DNA of 64,000 bases from positions 23,930-87,929 of the forward strand of contig JALJEE010002373.1 in the NCBI GenBank assembly GCA_023231475.1, written 5' to 3'. The number at the start of each line of letters is the position of its first letter. The stretch's first letter is position 1. Both the position numbers and the translations under genes were made by a program. Under the pieces are notes generated by a model. It had not been told where the DNA came from, ran no database searches, and worked only from the letters and a program-made list of their open reading frames with translations. This document shows, one piece after another, positions 26,073 through 39,322 of this stretch. This DNA is from Seison nebaliae (lineage: Eukaryota > Rotifera > Pararotatoria > Seisonacea > Seisonidae).

Positions 26073-29000
26073 ATGCAATATTTCGTAATCTTATTGTTTA
26101 TTATACTAATCGATACGGGACAAAGTGGTTAATATTCTTATTACACTTTTCCTTTGACTTTAATCAAATTTGTCTATAGCTATCGATTGTAGTTACGAAG
26201 ATGGAGAAGATTCTTCTAAAATTAATTTAAAAATTTCGTGTTCCCTCTCAGAAGGAGCTCTGATGCAAGATCAACAACTGACATGGCTATCAGAATATTT
26301 TCAACAGGACGAATGGAGTTAATAAATTCTTAAGCATTTACTTCATCTATACATCATTATTCATATTAGAACAATGTGAACCTAATGTGAAATTGCAAAC
26401 AAATAAATCGATCCCCGTTAAATTGAGTTTATGTTCGAATCAGGTTCGAATTACTTGCACCAATACTGCTATGGGAATATATGAAAATGTGAAACAATAT
26501 TTATCGATCTATGATAAAGATGAAATCTCTTTCAAAGTTATTCGAGGTGACCTGACATTTATCTCGTTGAAAGAATTGAAAAATATCCATGATAACGGAA
26601 TCATTTCTATTGAAGATGTTATTGCGAAAAATAAAGGGATTTTTTGGAATTCAAAATTATCATATTTTAATAACTATCAAATGGATGTGAAAACAATCGA
26701 ACCATTATGGCCGCATGAATTGAACCAACTTCGACGATTCTGTTCTTATAATTATCAATTTGTTGCAGCGTTTCTCCAAACTCACATGATCGATCTGAAT
26801 GGGAAATTATTGCCGAATCAAACGCAAATCTTTAAGGATTGTCGAAGTTTACAAAAACAGTATAATCTGATATATCCGAAAGAGATGTCGAAAGATGATA
26901 TAAAGGATTTCAATGAGAAGAAAGTGGAAACTTTGTTTGAATTCGGTGCCGAAAAATGTTTCTTGCCTTATTATACATCGGCAAGATATTTAACTCAAGT
27001 TCTAATACTCTCATCTGACGATTTAAATGAAATAAACGTTTATATCGAAAAATTTAAAACGAACAATTTAAAAATCGCATCGAGTATAAGAAATGATGCT
27101 TTAGATGTACAACAACGTCTCTGCATCAATCGACCTCCCCCATTAATCATTCAAGTTGAACAAAAATTGAAACAATTAGAATTATTTTATCTACAAATGA
27201 CGAATGAATTGCGATTATATTTCGAATCGGGTTCCCATATAAATTTCCATATCAGTGTCTTAATTCGAGGAACAACTATGAAATATAAAAGTCGTCAATT
27301 GACAATATTACATAATGGAATGGAAAATGGTTTGATGGAAATGAAAAATCCGAAAGAATTCGTTCTACAGGTTGGTCAAATGTGGAAAATATTAGAATTT
27401 GATCGATGTTCTCCAGCATGCACCGCTACTTATCACTTACTAAATCCAAATGATATTCACTCAATTGAATGGTATGGAATCACCATCAAAGTACAAGCAT
27501 CAAATGGTATTAATGATTTGGTAAATGATTATAATTTTGGAAGTATGACGGATACCGATGTAGAAAATAAAGGACTACCAACCACCGCATATTGTGACGA
27601 TATTGATCGAGTAGTTATTCATTCCGGTCAGAATAAGCGTTTGTTATTTTTTGACAACGAACCAATTCACTTAACTAACACAATCGAAGAACCATGTTTG
27701 GATAGAAAACAATCCTTAGTTTGTGGTACACAGTTATTATTTTAACGAGTTTTCTAAAAAATTCCCCTTAATAATTTAGATTTATTTTATTCGTTTGTCT
27801 TCACGATAGTTCATTATTTTGCGAATGTAATGCAAAAAAAACGGATAATGAAGAAATATGGAAAAATATCAAGATTAAGGGATTAATTGCTGAACCTGAA
27901 GAATTCTTGACGGAATTATCTGCTAATTCAATAGCTGAAGAAGGAAGAGTTTATTTGAATGAAATCGCAAAAGAATTCCGATTGTTATGTGTTCAACAAA
28001 AATTGAATTTAAACAAAAATTGTACAAATGCAGCATCAGAGAAGACAATTAACCATTTCTATGAAATAAAAGTACCGAAAGTTTCGGTGAAATATACTAT
28101 TATTGGAGGAGATGTTCAGTGGTGGAAGATCGATGGGAAAATTAAAGAGAACTATTTATTAATCGATTATAGTGGTGATGATATCCCATCAAATATTCAC
28201 ATACGGATGGTCGATCTGGGGACGAATTCAATAATTTTAAATGATACATCGATTGAATTAGAAGAATATAAACAACGAAATCAGCAACTTTATACATCGA
28301 TATCGTTCACTAACAAATTTCCGATTGACTTGTTCGGATCGCAATTTATCAAACGATTTAACTTATTTGTAAAATTAACAAAAGAATCGAATTATGTCAA
28401 ATTCATTAAAGTTAATTAAATTTCCATTGGAAATCATAAAATTTCCTTTACCATTTTTTAGATATTCAATATCGTTAATGAATTAGATAATAAGATTGAT
28501 TCGGTAAAATTATTTTGTGAGAATTGTCATAACCGCAATCCAAATTATTGGATTTATGACACTCTAACGTTTTTTGATGAGTTTCCAACTCAAAGTGTTT
28601 CACGAAAACAACTCACAGATTTGGAAGAGAAAAACGAAAGGAAGATGTTAATCAACATTGAAATTAAAACCCAACCGACAAGTATTATTGAGAAATATAT
28701 GAAAATAATAGTTTCCGATAAAAATAATGGAAATTTAAACACATTTTATTCATCAGCATTGAATAGTGACGAGAATTATATGGTACTGAATTTGGATAAT
28801 ATAAATGAACTTAATGTTGAAGTGGGTAATGATGATGGATCGTATGATAATTTATTATTGAAATTAACTGATAAATTCACTTATCTGAAACAAATGTTGG
28901 ATTTTCAAGATCACTCACCAAACTGTCAATGTGAAAGTTTCATGCGGGAAATAATTCAATTGAAATATTATTATTATATTTGCTGTCAATGTTATGGAGA

Positions 29001-32000
29001 TAACTATGGAAACGGTTTAATTTATGAAGCAATAATTGGAAAAATAGACAATAATATTATTGACAATAAATTGACCGTGTTATATAAAGGAATAAAATCA
29101 TGTTTCCGTGTCTTTGTTCCGTTAGTTGAGAATGCTGAAAATGGAATCTTCGAAATTTTGGTTAACATCAAATATTTATATGTAGATGAATATGTTGGGA
29201 GGAAGTTGAAAACGGAACCGAGAATTTTATTGCAGAAATATAAAGAATATTCTTCATTACGATTCTTCCAATATCTGAATGAATATGGATCATTCCAATT
29301 ATCTCCATTCAAAGGAAATGTTCATGATGTGTCATTATTTTTATTTTACAAAGAATTATACAAATTAATTTCTGCTAATCATAAGGACGTTCCATCTTTT
29401 CTCATATATCAGATAAAATATGAGAATGAACAGAAATCTGTAGAAGATTTTTTACGAAAATCAATTTATTATAATTTGGGAAAGTTTATTGAATTTAGTG
29501 AAATTCCAACGAACTCATTAACAATCAAATTTCCTACAAATTTTATTTTCAACGGAATCTATCAGTTATTGAATGAAATTCAAGTTCTTTTGTTGTTGTT
29601 ATTTTCCCTTAAATTTTTATTTTTTTAGTCTCTGACTTTCAATTGGAATATTGACGATTTAGATTCGATTCAATATCTAACGAATAAATTAATAAAAACT
29701 AAATTTCGTCGTCAATTTGTTTCTCATTATAAAATATTAATCCGAATATTATATCTGGTACACAATATGATTCTGATGAAATTGAATGATAAGAATTTCG
29801 ATTATCTTTCCATTGTCAATTCGAAGAAATCAAACGACTGCATTGAAGGAACTGTTGGATATGAAACGAGAAGATTAAATGAGTTATTACAAATGAGTGA
29901 TACGAATTATTCGAAATTAATTTTCGATCAATTAACCACTTCTCCGTTGAAGAAAAGTTTAACAAATCAAATTCTTCAATCTAATGAACAATTGAAATCA
30001 TTTGCAATCTCAGAATTCCAAAGTCGAATTACATCATTCGTTGATTATATTATTGTTTCAGCTATTGATAATGAAAAACGATTAGTAACATTATCTCCAT
30101 TAGATGATGGACGTTTATTAGAATTGCAATATGATGATTTTTTTGCGAATGATGAAATTAGTTTCGACATCGGATTATTGACAGCTTATCATACTCGATT
30201 ACCAAATGTGTTAAGTCTATTTGATGAACCGATTAAGCACATGGTGTTAGAACCAGAAAATGAGATTCCTGATAAATTGAAGGATAAAATGAATTTTGAA
30301 ATAAATTCGATTGCGCTAAATAATTTGAAGAGAAATGGCATTATCCGTTTAAGAGAGAATGGAATAAGTGAATCGAACAAAAATTACATTGTTTCAAGTA
30401 AAGAAGTTGATGAGAATGAATTAAATGATTATGAAATTAATTCGAAATTGAAATTCATTAGTATTCATGATTCTGAAGAACCTTCAACAATTATTGAACT
30501 TTCAACCATCAGCGACAACATTCTCATTCATTTGACAAGTCAATTGCCAAAGGATAAACATGAACAGAAGATAAAGAACTTAATTCAATCCAAAATTGTT
30601 GTGATACCTAATTTCAATATGTTTCATCGACACATTCTCCGAATCGACGAACTGACGAATAAAAATCAGTTGGTCAACGAAGAGAATGCTTATCTGTTTC
30701 TTAATATTGAGTTAATTGGATATCATGTCAATGAACAGTTTATGAAGGAGAACTATCCGGAAACTTTAGTCGAAAGCAGTTTTGAGAGTCGAAAACATTA
30801 TTGTTTCCTCCATAAAGACACAACAGTAAATATGAAGAAGAAAAACTTTACGATCGACATATTAATAAGTGATAATGAAGAATTCGATGGGAGTAAAACA
30901 TATTCGCTGAAAAATGGGAAATCGGAAGATATGGATGAAACAATATTAGAGAATTTTAATCTGAAACGAATAACTCCTATGACTCGTAAAGGAGCAGCAT
31001 TGACATTCTTTGAAATAAGAAAATTGAATGATTCAATTTACGAAGAAATCGATCATATGGATATTGTTATGGAAATAAGTGTTAGCTTAATTTCCTGTAT
31101 CTATTTCGATTCGATAGAGAAGAAATGGAAAGGAAATGGTTGTACAATTGATGGAAATACGAACGTTTTGTCTTCAATTCAATGTAATTGTAATCACTTA
31201 ACACCGTTTAGTGCTAAAGTTCGTTCTATCGATTTATCAATCAACTTCGATACAATAACCAGAATCGATGTCAGTGAGAATATCGTTCCATTATTTATTG
31301 TTTTATTAGTTTTCATTAGTCTAATGGTTTGTTGTATTTGTGTGAGAATATTCTTCAAAGAGATATCTCACAAATATTTGATTTCTGTGGGAGAACGTTC
31401 AGGTTCCTTCAAATATGAGATATCTATTCACACTGGTTGGTTAACATCCGGTACGACGAGTTGTGTTGGTATGAAATTACATGGCACAAAAGGAAGTAGT
31501 GTAAGAACTGCATTGAAAGCACCGGTACCATCGAATGATATCAAATTCAAACCATCTAAACATTTATTCCAACGAGGTTGTGAAAATAATTTCTTGTTTT
31601 CATGTAACGACGATCTCGGTCATTTAACATCAATAAGTTTATGGCATAATGCTGCTGGTAATAGACCGTATTGGTTCATTCGTTCATTAATCGTAAAAGA
31701 TATACAAAATGATTCGATTTATCTAACTTGTCCCAATGATTGGTTAATTGTCGATCCTTTAGAAAGGAAATCTTCTTTGACATCAACAACATCATCGTCT
31801 TCATCAGTGGGAAAGATGGAATTAAATAATCTTCATCTTAATTTCCAATTATTTCAAATTGACAATATGGAAGATTTGGACGGAATTGAGAAAAGACAAT
31901 TGAAAAATTTAAACAACATTTTCTTATCCAATTCTTTCATCGATTATAATTTATGGATTAATCTAATTTTTCATCGAATTATCGAACCGATTTCACAACT

Positions 32001-35000
32001 TTCCAAAATCTTCATTTTTCATACGACATTCTTCTTCATTCTCTTGTTTGCATTAATCAATTATGTCATATTTAATGACGAACATGAATTACATGTCAAT
32101 AATTCGAAGATTGGAGGAGTTTTAGGTTCCGTTGAGATTATTGCAGCACTCATTACAGCTGTCATGGGTTCCATTATACATTTATTACTAACTCTCCTCA
32201 TTCGTTACGTGACGTTGAAAGAAAGGAGACCAACTTATTTATTTGCAAAAAAACAAAAAAAAGATTTGAAGACACTTCAACTCGACAATAGTTCAAATCA
32301 AAACTTTGATAGTTCGCGCCAAACTTCCGCTAAAACTACTGTCGCCATCAATGTCAATAGTACAGCAGTGTTAAAGAAGAGTTTCAAGACAATCAAACGA
32401 ACTGAATGTAAAAGGAAATTGAGTTTTGGTTCGATGTCAAACGATACGACGTATACCGATTTGTTGAACAGTATTCAACCCAAATTATTTACAGTTGAAG
32501 AAGATGCTCCATCAAATAATAAAAAGAAGTCGATAACATCAGTTAATCGGATAACAAAAAATAAGAATCTTCCTAAACGGAGACAGACATCAATCATTTC
32601 TATTGATACTTCGATCGAAGAGGATACTATTCCACAAATGAAAGAAAATCATCAAATCTTAATAGGACAACAATCGACGGATAACGACAATTTTACGGAA
32701 AGTCATCAGAAAAAATTTAAAATAATATTTGGAATTACTTATTCTTTGCTACTCTCCTTAATGATATTCGCTTCGATTCTTATCATTTATTATGGATGGA
32801 CGTTTCAAGTTGCTGTTACATTCCAATGGTTTGTGACATGTGCATTCTCTTTAATTTTCTCTTTCACACTTGTGGAACCAGTGAAGTGTTGGATTGTTTA
32901 CAAAGTACATCGATTGTATTCCTTAAAGAATTCGAGAAGATTCTTTAATAAATATCTACTTCTTCATGATGTGGATAAGGAGGAAAAAAAAGAATTGATT
33001 GATGACACTACTTCATTCCATTCGACAATGAAATCGATTTTATTGAATACAAAAAAATTGAATGTTACAACTAATAATTATCCATCACCTCTCAATCCAC
33101 AATATAAACATAATGGAATATATCACTTGAAATATCATGATGATAATGTTCTTTTAAGATATCGACCATTAGCCGGTTATGGTTACGAGAAGATCTGTCA
33201 AATTACGGCTGCCTATTTCCGTATAAAGGAAACTTTATTCGTCTTAATTCCAATATTCTTTTGCGTCATTCTCTCTTTCATTCTCTTCTCACCAATTGGA
33301 CATATTAAGGAGAATAATCATTTGATTCAACATTTCCATAAATCTTCAATTCTTCTATCATCATCGATGAATAATATGGATTCTTCATTAATTGTTCATG
33401 AATTCAACAAATATTATTTCAAAATGATCAAATATTATGATAATACGCAACATCAATTAAGTCATTTATTACAATTCCAACAATTTTACCAACAACAAAT
33501 CGAAATTATTTATGAGGAATCTCCATCAATTCACTTCAATGATTTCGAATCAATTCTCAATTTAACTTTAGTGAATAATTGTAGATCGTTCGAGAAAGTT
33601 TGTAAGGAGATGAAGGAGAATTCAAAAAAAAATTATTGGAATCGTATTGATCATCTTATTAATACCGAAAAATATTTCAAAAAATTTGATGAATGTAAAA
33701 TTGTTTATCAAGAAGATTTCCGTCATTTGAATTGTAATTATGAGAAGATTCCAGTTGGACCACAAATCTTACTAAAAGGTTTCGATTCGAAATTTGTGGA
33801 ATATATTCAACAAATATTACAATCGAATTCGGATAATGCGTTAAATTTCATCAACTCCATCAACATCAAACAATCATTCATCCAACCAGAACAAATCGAT
33901 AATAAACCCAGTCAACTTTATCTTTTAACAACGAACTTTAATCGGGAGAATACTTATTTGAAATCAAATATCTTCAAAAGTAGTTTTCAAATTAATTCTT
34001 TCGAATATGCCACTCCATTTCAATATGGTGCTTTACTTATTTCAATTGCCTTAATTTCAATCATCATTCTCACCATGTATTTCTTAATACGATATCGACA
34101 ATTTCACAACAAACGGTTTGAGAGAAATGCGAAGGTAAACTCTAATTTTAAATTTCCACATAAACCACCATTGATATTTGGTGTATTTGGAATCCTCATT
34201 ATCCTTTTGATCAATTTAATTTTATTAGTCATCCAGACAATTTTCCATATTTACGTTGAAATGAAACGGATAAACATTCATTCTAGCAAAGACAATCTGC
34301 AAATCATAGAAGAATACTCTTCATTAGGTAATTTCATGGAAGCGATCCATTACATAATTGCAATTATTCAATTTACTTTAACAATAGCACTCATATATAT
34401 TTTCATGCAATTAATCAATTTTTACAGGAATATCTTTGTAATTTATCGATTGGCAACTCTTGAAATTAGTTTGACATTCGTTCGATATGTCATTGGTATG
34501 ATTGCTTTCAGTTCGGTGATTTATTTAATGAATAAAAAGAATTTTAACGTTAAATTAAATTTTATTCACTTACTTCACACTTCTTTTTCAACTTCCTTTT
34601 CAGATATCAGATTATACTTATTTTATCACAATATTCTGCAGTATTGGCAATCGCCGATTCATGAATGAAATTTTTAAGAAGAATGATAATATTTGTAATT
34701 TCATTGTCGTTGTATGGTATATATTCTGCCTTCTCATTGTTCGATCGTTCTTGATAAGCGTCTACCAATTTTATTTGAAAACTATTCGTCTTCAAAAATT
34801 CAAATTATCAACAACAAATGGATTAACCATTTCTGAACGTCAATCGATGGCTGATATTTACGTTTACGATCTAATTTTATTCATAAAAGATATTATCGGT
34901 TGGCACAACATTGAATCGATCGAGAAAACGAAATCGAGCAACAATAAAAAATCCATTTTAATAAAAAACTTTCAACATAAAACTAAAGATAATGTTATTA

Positions 35001-35611
35001 TTCCACGTTATGAAACAAAACAACAAAATCAAGATAATGTTATTAACTTTTTAAATATTTAAATTTTAATTAATTAAAATTAATAGAAAATGAGAAAAGT
35101 CCGCTTCCCCAGAGATATTACGTCGGCGAGTACAATTCGTTCACATTCGTCTTCTGTTATTTATGAAGAACCGAATGAATCTCATCTTCAAGAAATTTTC
35201 GATGGAATAGTTGATCGTTGTTGGAAAGAACAGGTCAAACAGAAAGATACTTATTCAAACAATGACAATATTTTGTATGATCAATTGGAGATGATCAATC
35301 TGTTGAAAATGAAAAAAAATATTCGTCGTCCATCCGTAACATCTATCAAGTCGACATCATCGAACGATTCGAATATTTCGAGTATTTCTATGTATCTCAA
35401 TAATCCGAATAGAAAACCTTCCAAAATGCAATTAACGAATAACTCAAAAATACCCAAATTGTTAGCTAGAAAACGTTCGGGAAGAATTCGACCCAATTCT
35501 TTTGGGTCAGAAGAATCCTTCCGTCAGAAGACTACACTTCCACCACATTTGAATAGAGGTCGATCGGAAAGTAGAAAACGAAGTCAAATTCCTGTGTATA
35601 AGGCTCATTGA
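26073..35611 (+). CDS. Polycystin-1-like receptor/channel protein (REJ-like, GPS, PLAT, 11 TM)
   Basis: Eight exons join in phase to about 3062 aa: 26073-26127, 26180-26317, 26370-27732, 27780-28410, 28462-29583, 29629-34548, 34604-35038, 35087-35611. Exon 1 encodes a signal peptide ('MQYFVILLLFIILI'-type). A long extracellular region without recognisable LRR, C-type lectin or PKD repeats (probably REJ/GAIN-like) ends near residue 1620 in a GPS motif with paired cysteines and 'CNCNHLTPF'. TM1 ('PLFIVLLVFISLMVCCICV') and a cytosolic PLAT domain ('YEISIHTGWLTSGTTSCVGM', about residues 1685-1815) follow, then ten further hydrophobic segments with the polycystin extracellular loop at about 2320-2565 and a cytosolic tail containing a coiled-coil-like stretch. 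Family members act at cilia as mechanosensory or chemosensory receptors with TRPP partners; nematode lov-1 has the same core. Six introns are 42-56 nt. The 48-nt intron at 35039-35086 joins the tail, which otherwise looks like a separate gene. Confidence 0.9.
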
Positions 35612-36974
35612 ATTTAGAGATACCGGTTTTATTATTTATAATTTCAATCATTTGATAGTCATTATCACTCAACTCAAATTATAACTTAACAGTTTATTTT
35701 AATAAAGTATCGATAATTTTCTTTAAATAAAAATCTTTATTATTTTCCTTTCGCCTTACTCCAATTTGCAGCGTCAAAATAATATCGTAAATTTATTTAA
35801 ATGAAATCTATCTCATATAAAAGAAGATTAAAGTGAAAAAAAACGAACGAAATTGATGAATTTTTACCGGAAAATAGGACAGTACAAATTGTGATATTTT
35901 TATACTTTCTCACATTTTTTATAAAATTCATCAAATTTAAAAAAATACTTTATCAAAACTCTAATCGAGTTTATAAACGATCGATAATCATTAAAATAAC
36001 TTTTTTTTCTAATCCATATCTATTTGACTAACTGATTTCAAAAAATGACTTTTAATCTATTATCATTGGAAATTGAGCGTTTAAAATATGAAATACACGT
36101 AAAAAGTTTGACAAAGTTTGAATGGAATTTACTTCAATTTTTAGCATTAATCAATATTGATTTTCAATTCTTAACTTTGTTTAAGCTGAAACTTTAGAAA
36201 AAATCCTATCGAAGTATATATATATTTTTTTTTTTAATATTTTTTTTATTTTTTTATAAAAGTATATAAAAAAAACTATTTCATATCTTCTGAATATCGT
36301 TAAATAAAAACCAATTGAAAAAAATGTTTCAACGCAATTTCAGGGGGTATTTTCCGTAGGGAAATTTTCGTACAATAATCAAAAAAAAAGAAAACTTATA
36401 ACCGTTCACGTTAAATTACTTTTTTATATAACGTGTAATAAAGCAAATTCAACAATTAATTCAAGTATACGAATTAATTCGGTATATGAAGACAAGAGAC
36501 ATGGTACAATTCGAGAATGTGGAAGCACTGAAAAGGAAAATTGAAAGTAGTTGGAAAAAATTACCAGTTGAATTAGTTCAAACACTTGTTTCATCTTTTC
36601 CGAAACGAATGTGTTGTAGATTCATTTCATGATTCATTTGTCTACAACTGTTGTAGAGAGTAATACATTCATTTATGATAAAAAAGAAAACAGTTTTCTT
36701 TAAAATTTTGAAGAGCAGTATAGAATGGAACTTGTTATAAAAACTAAAAAATTCCATTTAATGATAAACTGAATGAATTAATCATTTTATACTCTAGCGA
36801 AAGAGTACAATCTCCTTCAAAACATTAGAGACTAATGTTAAATGATTGTTAAACACATAACAAATTATAATATTGAATAATATTCAATAAAATTTGGATG
36901 TGAATTAAGAATATTTGATTTAGTCTAAAGTTTAGAATTCGAAAAAAAAATTGTTGAAAAAAATCTAAATAAAT
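35612..36974. other. Non-coding, very AT-rich spacer
   Basis: Contains long T and A runs (for example 36220-36260) and no supported exon. Presumably the 3' UTR of the polycystin-like gene and the promoter of TMEM222. Confidence 0.5.
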
Positions 36975-37574
36975 ATGAAGCATAGTATGGATAATTTTTA
37001 TTTGATTAATCGTATGGAGGAGAACAAAATCTCTCTCAATCCAACAATCAATTTTGAACACGATCGTTTCCCATATTGTATAGTTTGGACTCCAATACCA
37101 TTCATAAGTTGGTTATTCCCAATAATCGGTCACACCGGCATCTCTTTTACTAATGGAATTATTACCGATTTCGCTGGACCTTATGTGGTAAGTGAAGATA
37201 ATATGGCATTTGGAAGACCATTAAAATATGTGCAACTCGATGTTAATCGTGTCCAATCTCACCGACTCGATAAATCATTGGAGGAACGAATTTCATATTA
37301 TGATTCGGCTGTGACAGAAGCCGCTTCAATCTACAGAAGAAGAGTGCATAATATCTGCTGCGACAATTGTCATTCTCATTGTGCACATGCGTTAGATTTG
37401 ATGGAATATGATGGTAAGTCCTCATGGACAATGTTTCATATCGCTTTGATGTTGTTGCTTCATGGCAAGTACAGGAATAAGAAATCCATTATCAAGACCT
37501 GGCTACCATTCATTCTGATTGTTGGACTTATTATCATCATCGTAGTAGTGACTCGAATGAGAAAAGTGATTTGA
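36975..37574 (+). CDS. TMEM222: Transmembrane protein 222 (DUF778 family)
   Basis: One exon encodes up to 199 aa; a second in-frame ATG at 37014 would give 186 aa and fits the family start better. The family's hallmarks are present: 'FPYCIVWTPIPFISWLFPII', 'GHTGISFTNGIITDFAGPY', 'VSEDNMAFGRP' and the cysteine/histidine block 'HNICCDNCHSHCAHAL', then 'TWLPFILIVGLIIIIVVV' as the C-terminal membrane segment. TMEM222/DUF778 proteins are conserved across eukaryotes; the cysteine/histidine pattern is papain-like in arrangement, though the biochemical activity is not established here. Introns are absent from the coding region. Confidence 0.95.
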   Translation: MKHSMDNFYLINRMEENKISLNPTINFEHDRFPYCIVWTPIPFISWLFPIIGHTGISFTNGIITDFAGPYVVSEDNMAFGRPLKYVQLDVNRVQSHRLDKSLEERISYYDSAVTEAASIYRRRVHNICCDNCHSHCAHALDLMEYDGKSSWTMFHIALMLLLHGKYRNKKSIIKTWLPFILIVGLIIIIVVVTRMRKVI

Positions 37575-37920
37575 ATATCAGTCAATTCATAAATTTTAAA
37601 TGTCATCGTTTTATATTGAGCAAAATTATTTAATTGTCGACTCTTTTCGAGAAAGTTTTCATAAAAGTTTTCATTTATATCTCCTTATTAAAATATTAAA
37701 ACGAATAATTCTTTGTCGTGGCAGTAAATTGAAGAGGATGAATTGGAAAGAAATGACACGTTTTATTGAATTTTTATTACAGTTTTAATTGAACGAATTT
37801 GTAATGATTGAAATACTTAAGAATTTTATATAAATATCGAAGTGTCTTTATCTTCTAAAAATTACATTTCCATCTCGTTCATTATTCAGCGTCATATAAT
37901 ACTAATTTGTTGAGAGTAAA

Positions 37921-38918
37921 ATGAATTATCTGGTACTTCTCTTATTTATTGTTGCTTCAGGTTAATCAAATGATAATATTATGGATCATTATCTTTATTC
38001 GTTACTAGTGTATGGACAAAGCAAATTCAGCATAAACAAACCAGTTCCAATTGAACTTCTTTTACTAAATTTATTCATGAAAAACTCTTTTTTTTAAGTT
38101 ATGTCAAAAATTACCTTCTTTGCCATCGGGCGTCTATAAAATAAGTTATCGACGAGTATCTTATCCGAAGATTGATCAAAACCCAAAAATTTACAGAACT
38201 GGCTCAACAATTTCCTTCAGTTGTTCTCAAGGTAAGTTCTTATTGAAAAATATAAATAAATTATTTCTTATTCTTTAGGTGCTGGTGCGGCTAAATGTGG
38301 ATCAGACGGTTCATGGGCTCTCTCAGGTCCTTGTAGTGGAGGTGCTTCTTCAGGAGGTGGTTCCGTTCGTGCAATGATGGTCCCAAGTCAACCAAGACAA
38401 TCATCTTGTAGTTGTCCATGTGGTGGTGGTGGTGGTGGAGGTGCTGGTGCCGGACGATCAATGATGCAAGTTTCTGGTGGTAGTAATAGCAATAGTGGAA
38501 GTTATTCATAAAATAAATACCTTTTCGATACTTAAAATTTTACTGAATTAATTTAGATCTGGTTCCCGGAAAAATGTACAGAGTTGTTTTCAACGGTTTT
38601 TAGTTTTTTTATGTTTCTTTTTTACAGAAATTGTTTTTTTTTTTAAGGTAGAGTTTGTCTAATGAAATGTTAGGAAATTATGTTTAATTTTAAAAATTAA
38701 TTATAAGAATAAAAGTTAACGGATATTCGGGCGGATCGGCAACTCAAGCTAAGTCTGATGAAACGACCACCATAAGCGAAACAACAGAAACACCATCCGA
38801 TCTTGGCGAGGACGATGCTTCAAAATCGACTGGTGGAGGTACTGGTCCTACAACTGAAAGTCAAACAGGAAGTACTTTGGCTGAATCAACTCCAACTACA
38901 CTTTTCGATTCATCATAA
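37921..38918 (+). CDS. Secreted sushi (CCP) domain protein
   Basis: Exons 37921-37960, 38009-38043, 38099-38231 and 38279-38500 or 38511. The signal peptide is 'MNYLVLLLFIVASVYG'. One CCP module follows: 'LCQKLPSLPSGVYK', 'GSTISFSCSQGAGAAKCGSD' and 'GSWALSGPCSG', containing the usual four cysteines, G-x-W and closing cysteine. A Gly/Ser-rich region with a poly-Gly run and a 'SSCSCPCGG' cysteine cluster comes next. Without further splicing the protein stops at 38511. A donor at 38501 and acceptor before 38716 instead keep phase into a Ser/Thr/Gly-rich exon ending at 38918 ('TTESQTGSTLAESTPTTLF'). Sushi modules mediate protein binding in adhesion and complement-like systems; the specific role is unknown. 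Confidence 0.75.
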
Positions 38919-39322
38919 ACAAAACAACAATTTAAACATTCTACTATTAATATTTTAATACATTTTCTTTAATCCAATAAATTAAGATTATCAAAAGATT
39001 ATTCATTTAACAGAATTTCATTGACTTCACAAAGCACATTAGGGAAATGTGGAAGTAGATAGAATGTAGAAATTGTTTCTTCAAATTTTCCTCATAATAA
39101 TTTATTAGATGTTCTCTTCTCCATTAAGAAACTGAATAGTATGTCTAATATAAATTAATGAATAAAAATATGAAATGAACATTTAGCGTAAACAGTTGCT
39201 ATAGCAACGAACGAGCAAACGAAAGAAAATGCCTGTAATGAACTTTCGTTTTAATGATGTTTGGAGAACAATCAGTGAAGGTTCCCATTATTTAAAAAAT
39301 TGTAATTCAAATAAATTAGACA

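Noticed and set aside
35090-35611. A separate 173-aa gene starting at 35090
   Set aside because: The 48-nt GT-AG segment before it joins the preceding exon in phase and the spacing (27 nt after a stop) is too small for an independent promoter, so it is treated as the polycystin-like tail.
37600-37788. 62-codon plus-strand frame just after TMEM222
   Set aside because: No family features, no good splice signals; probably TMEM222 3' UTR.
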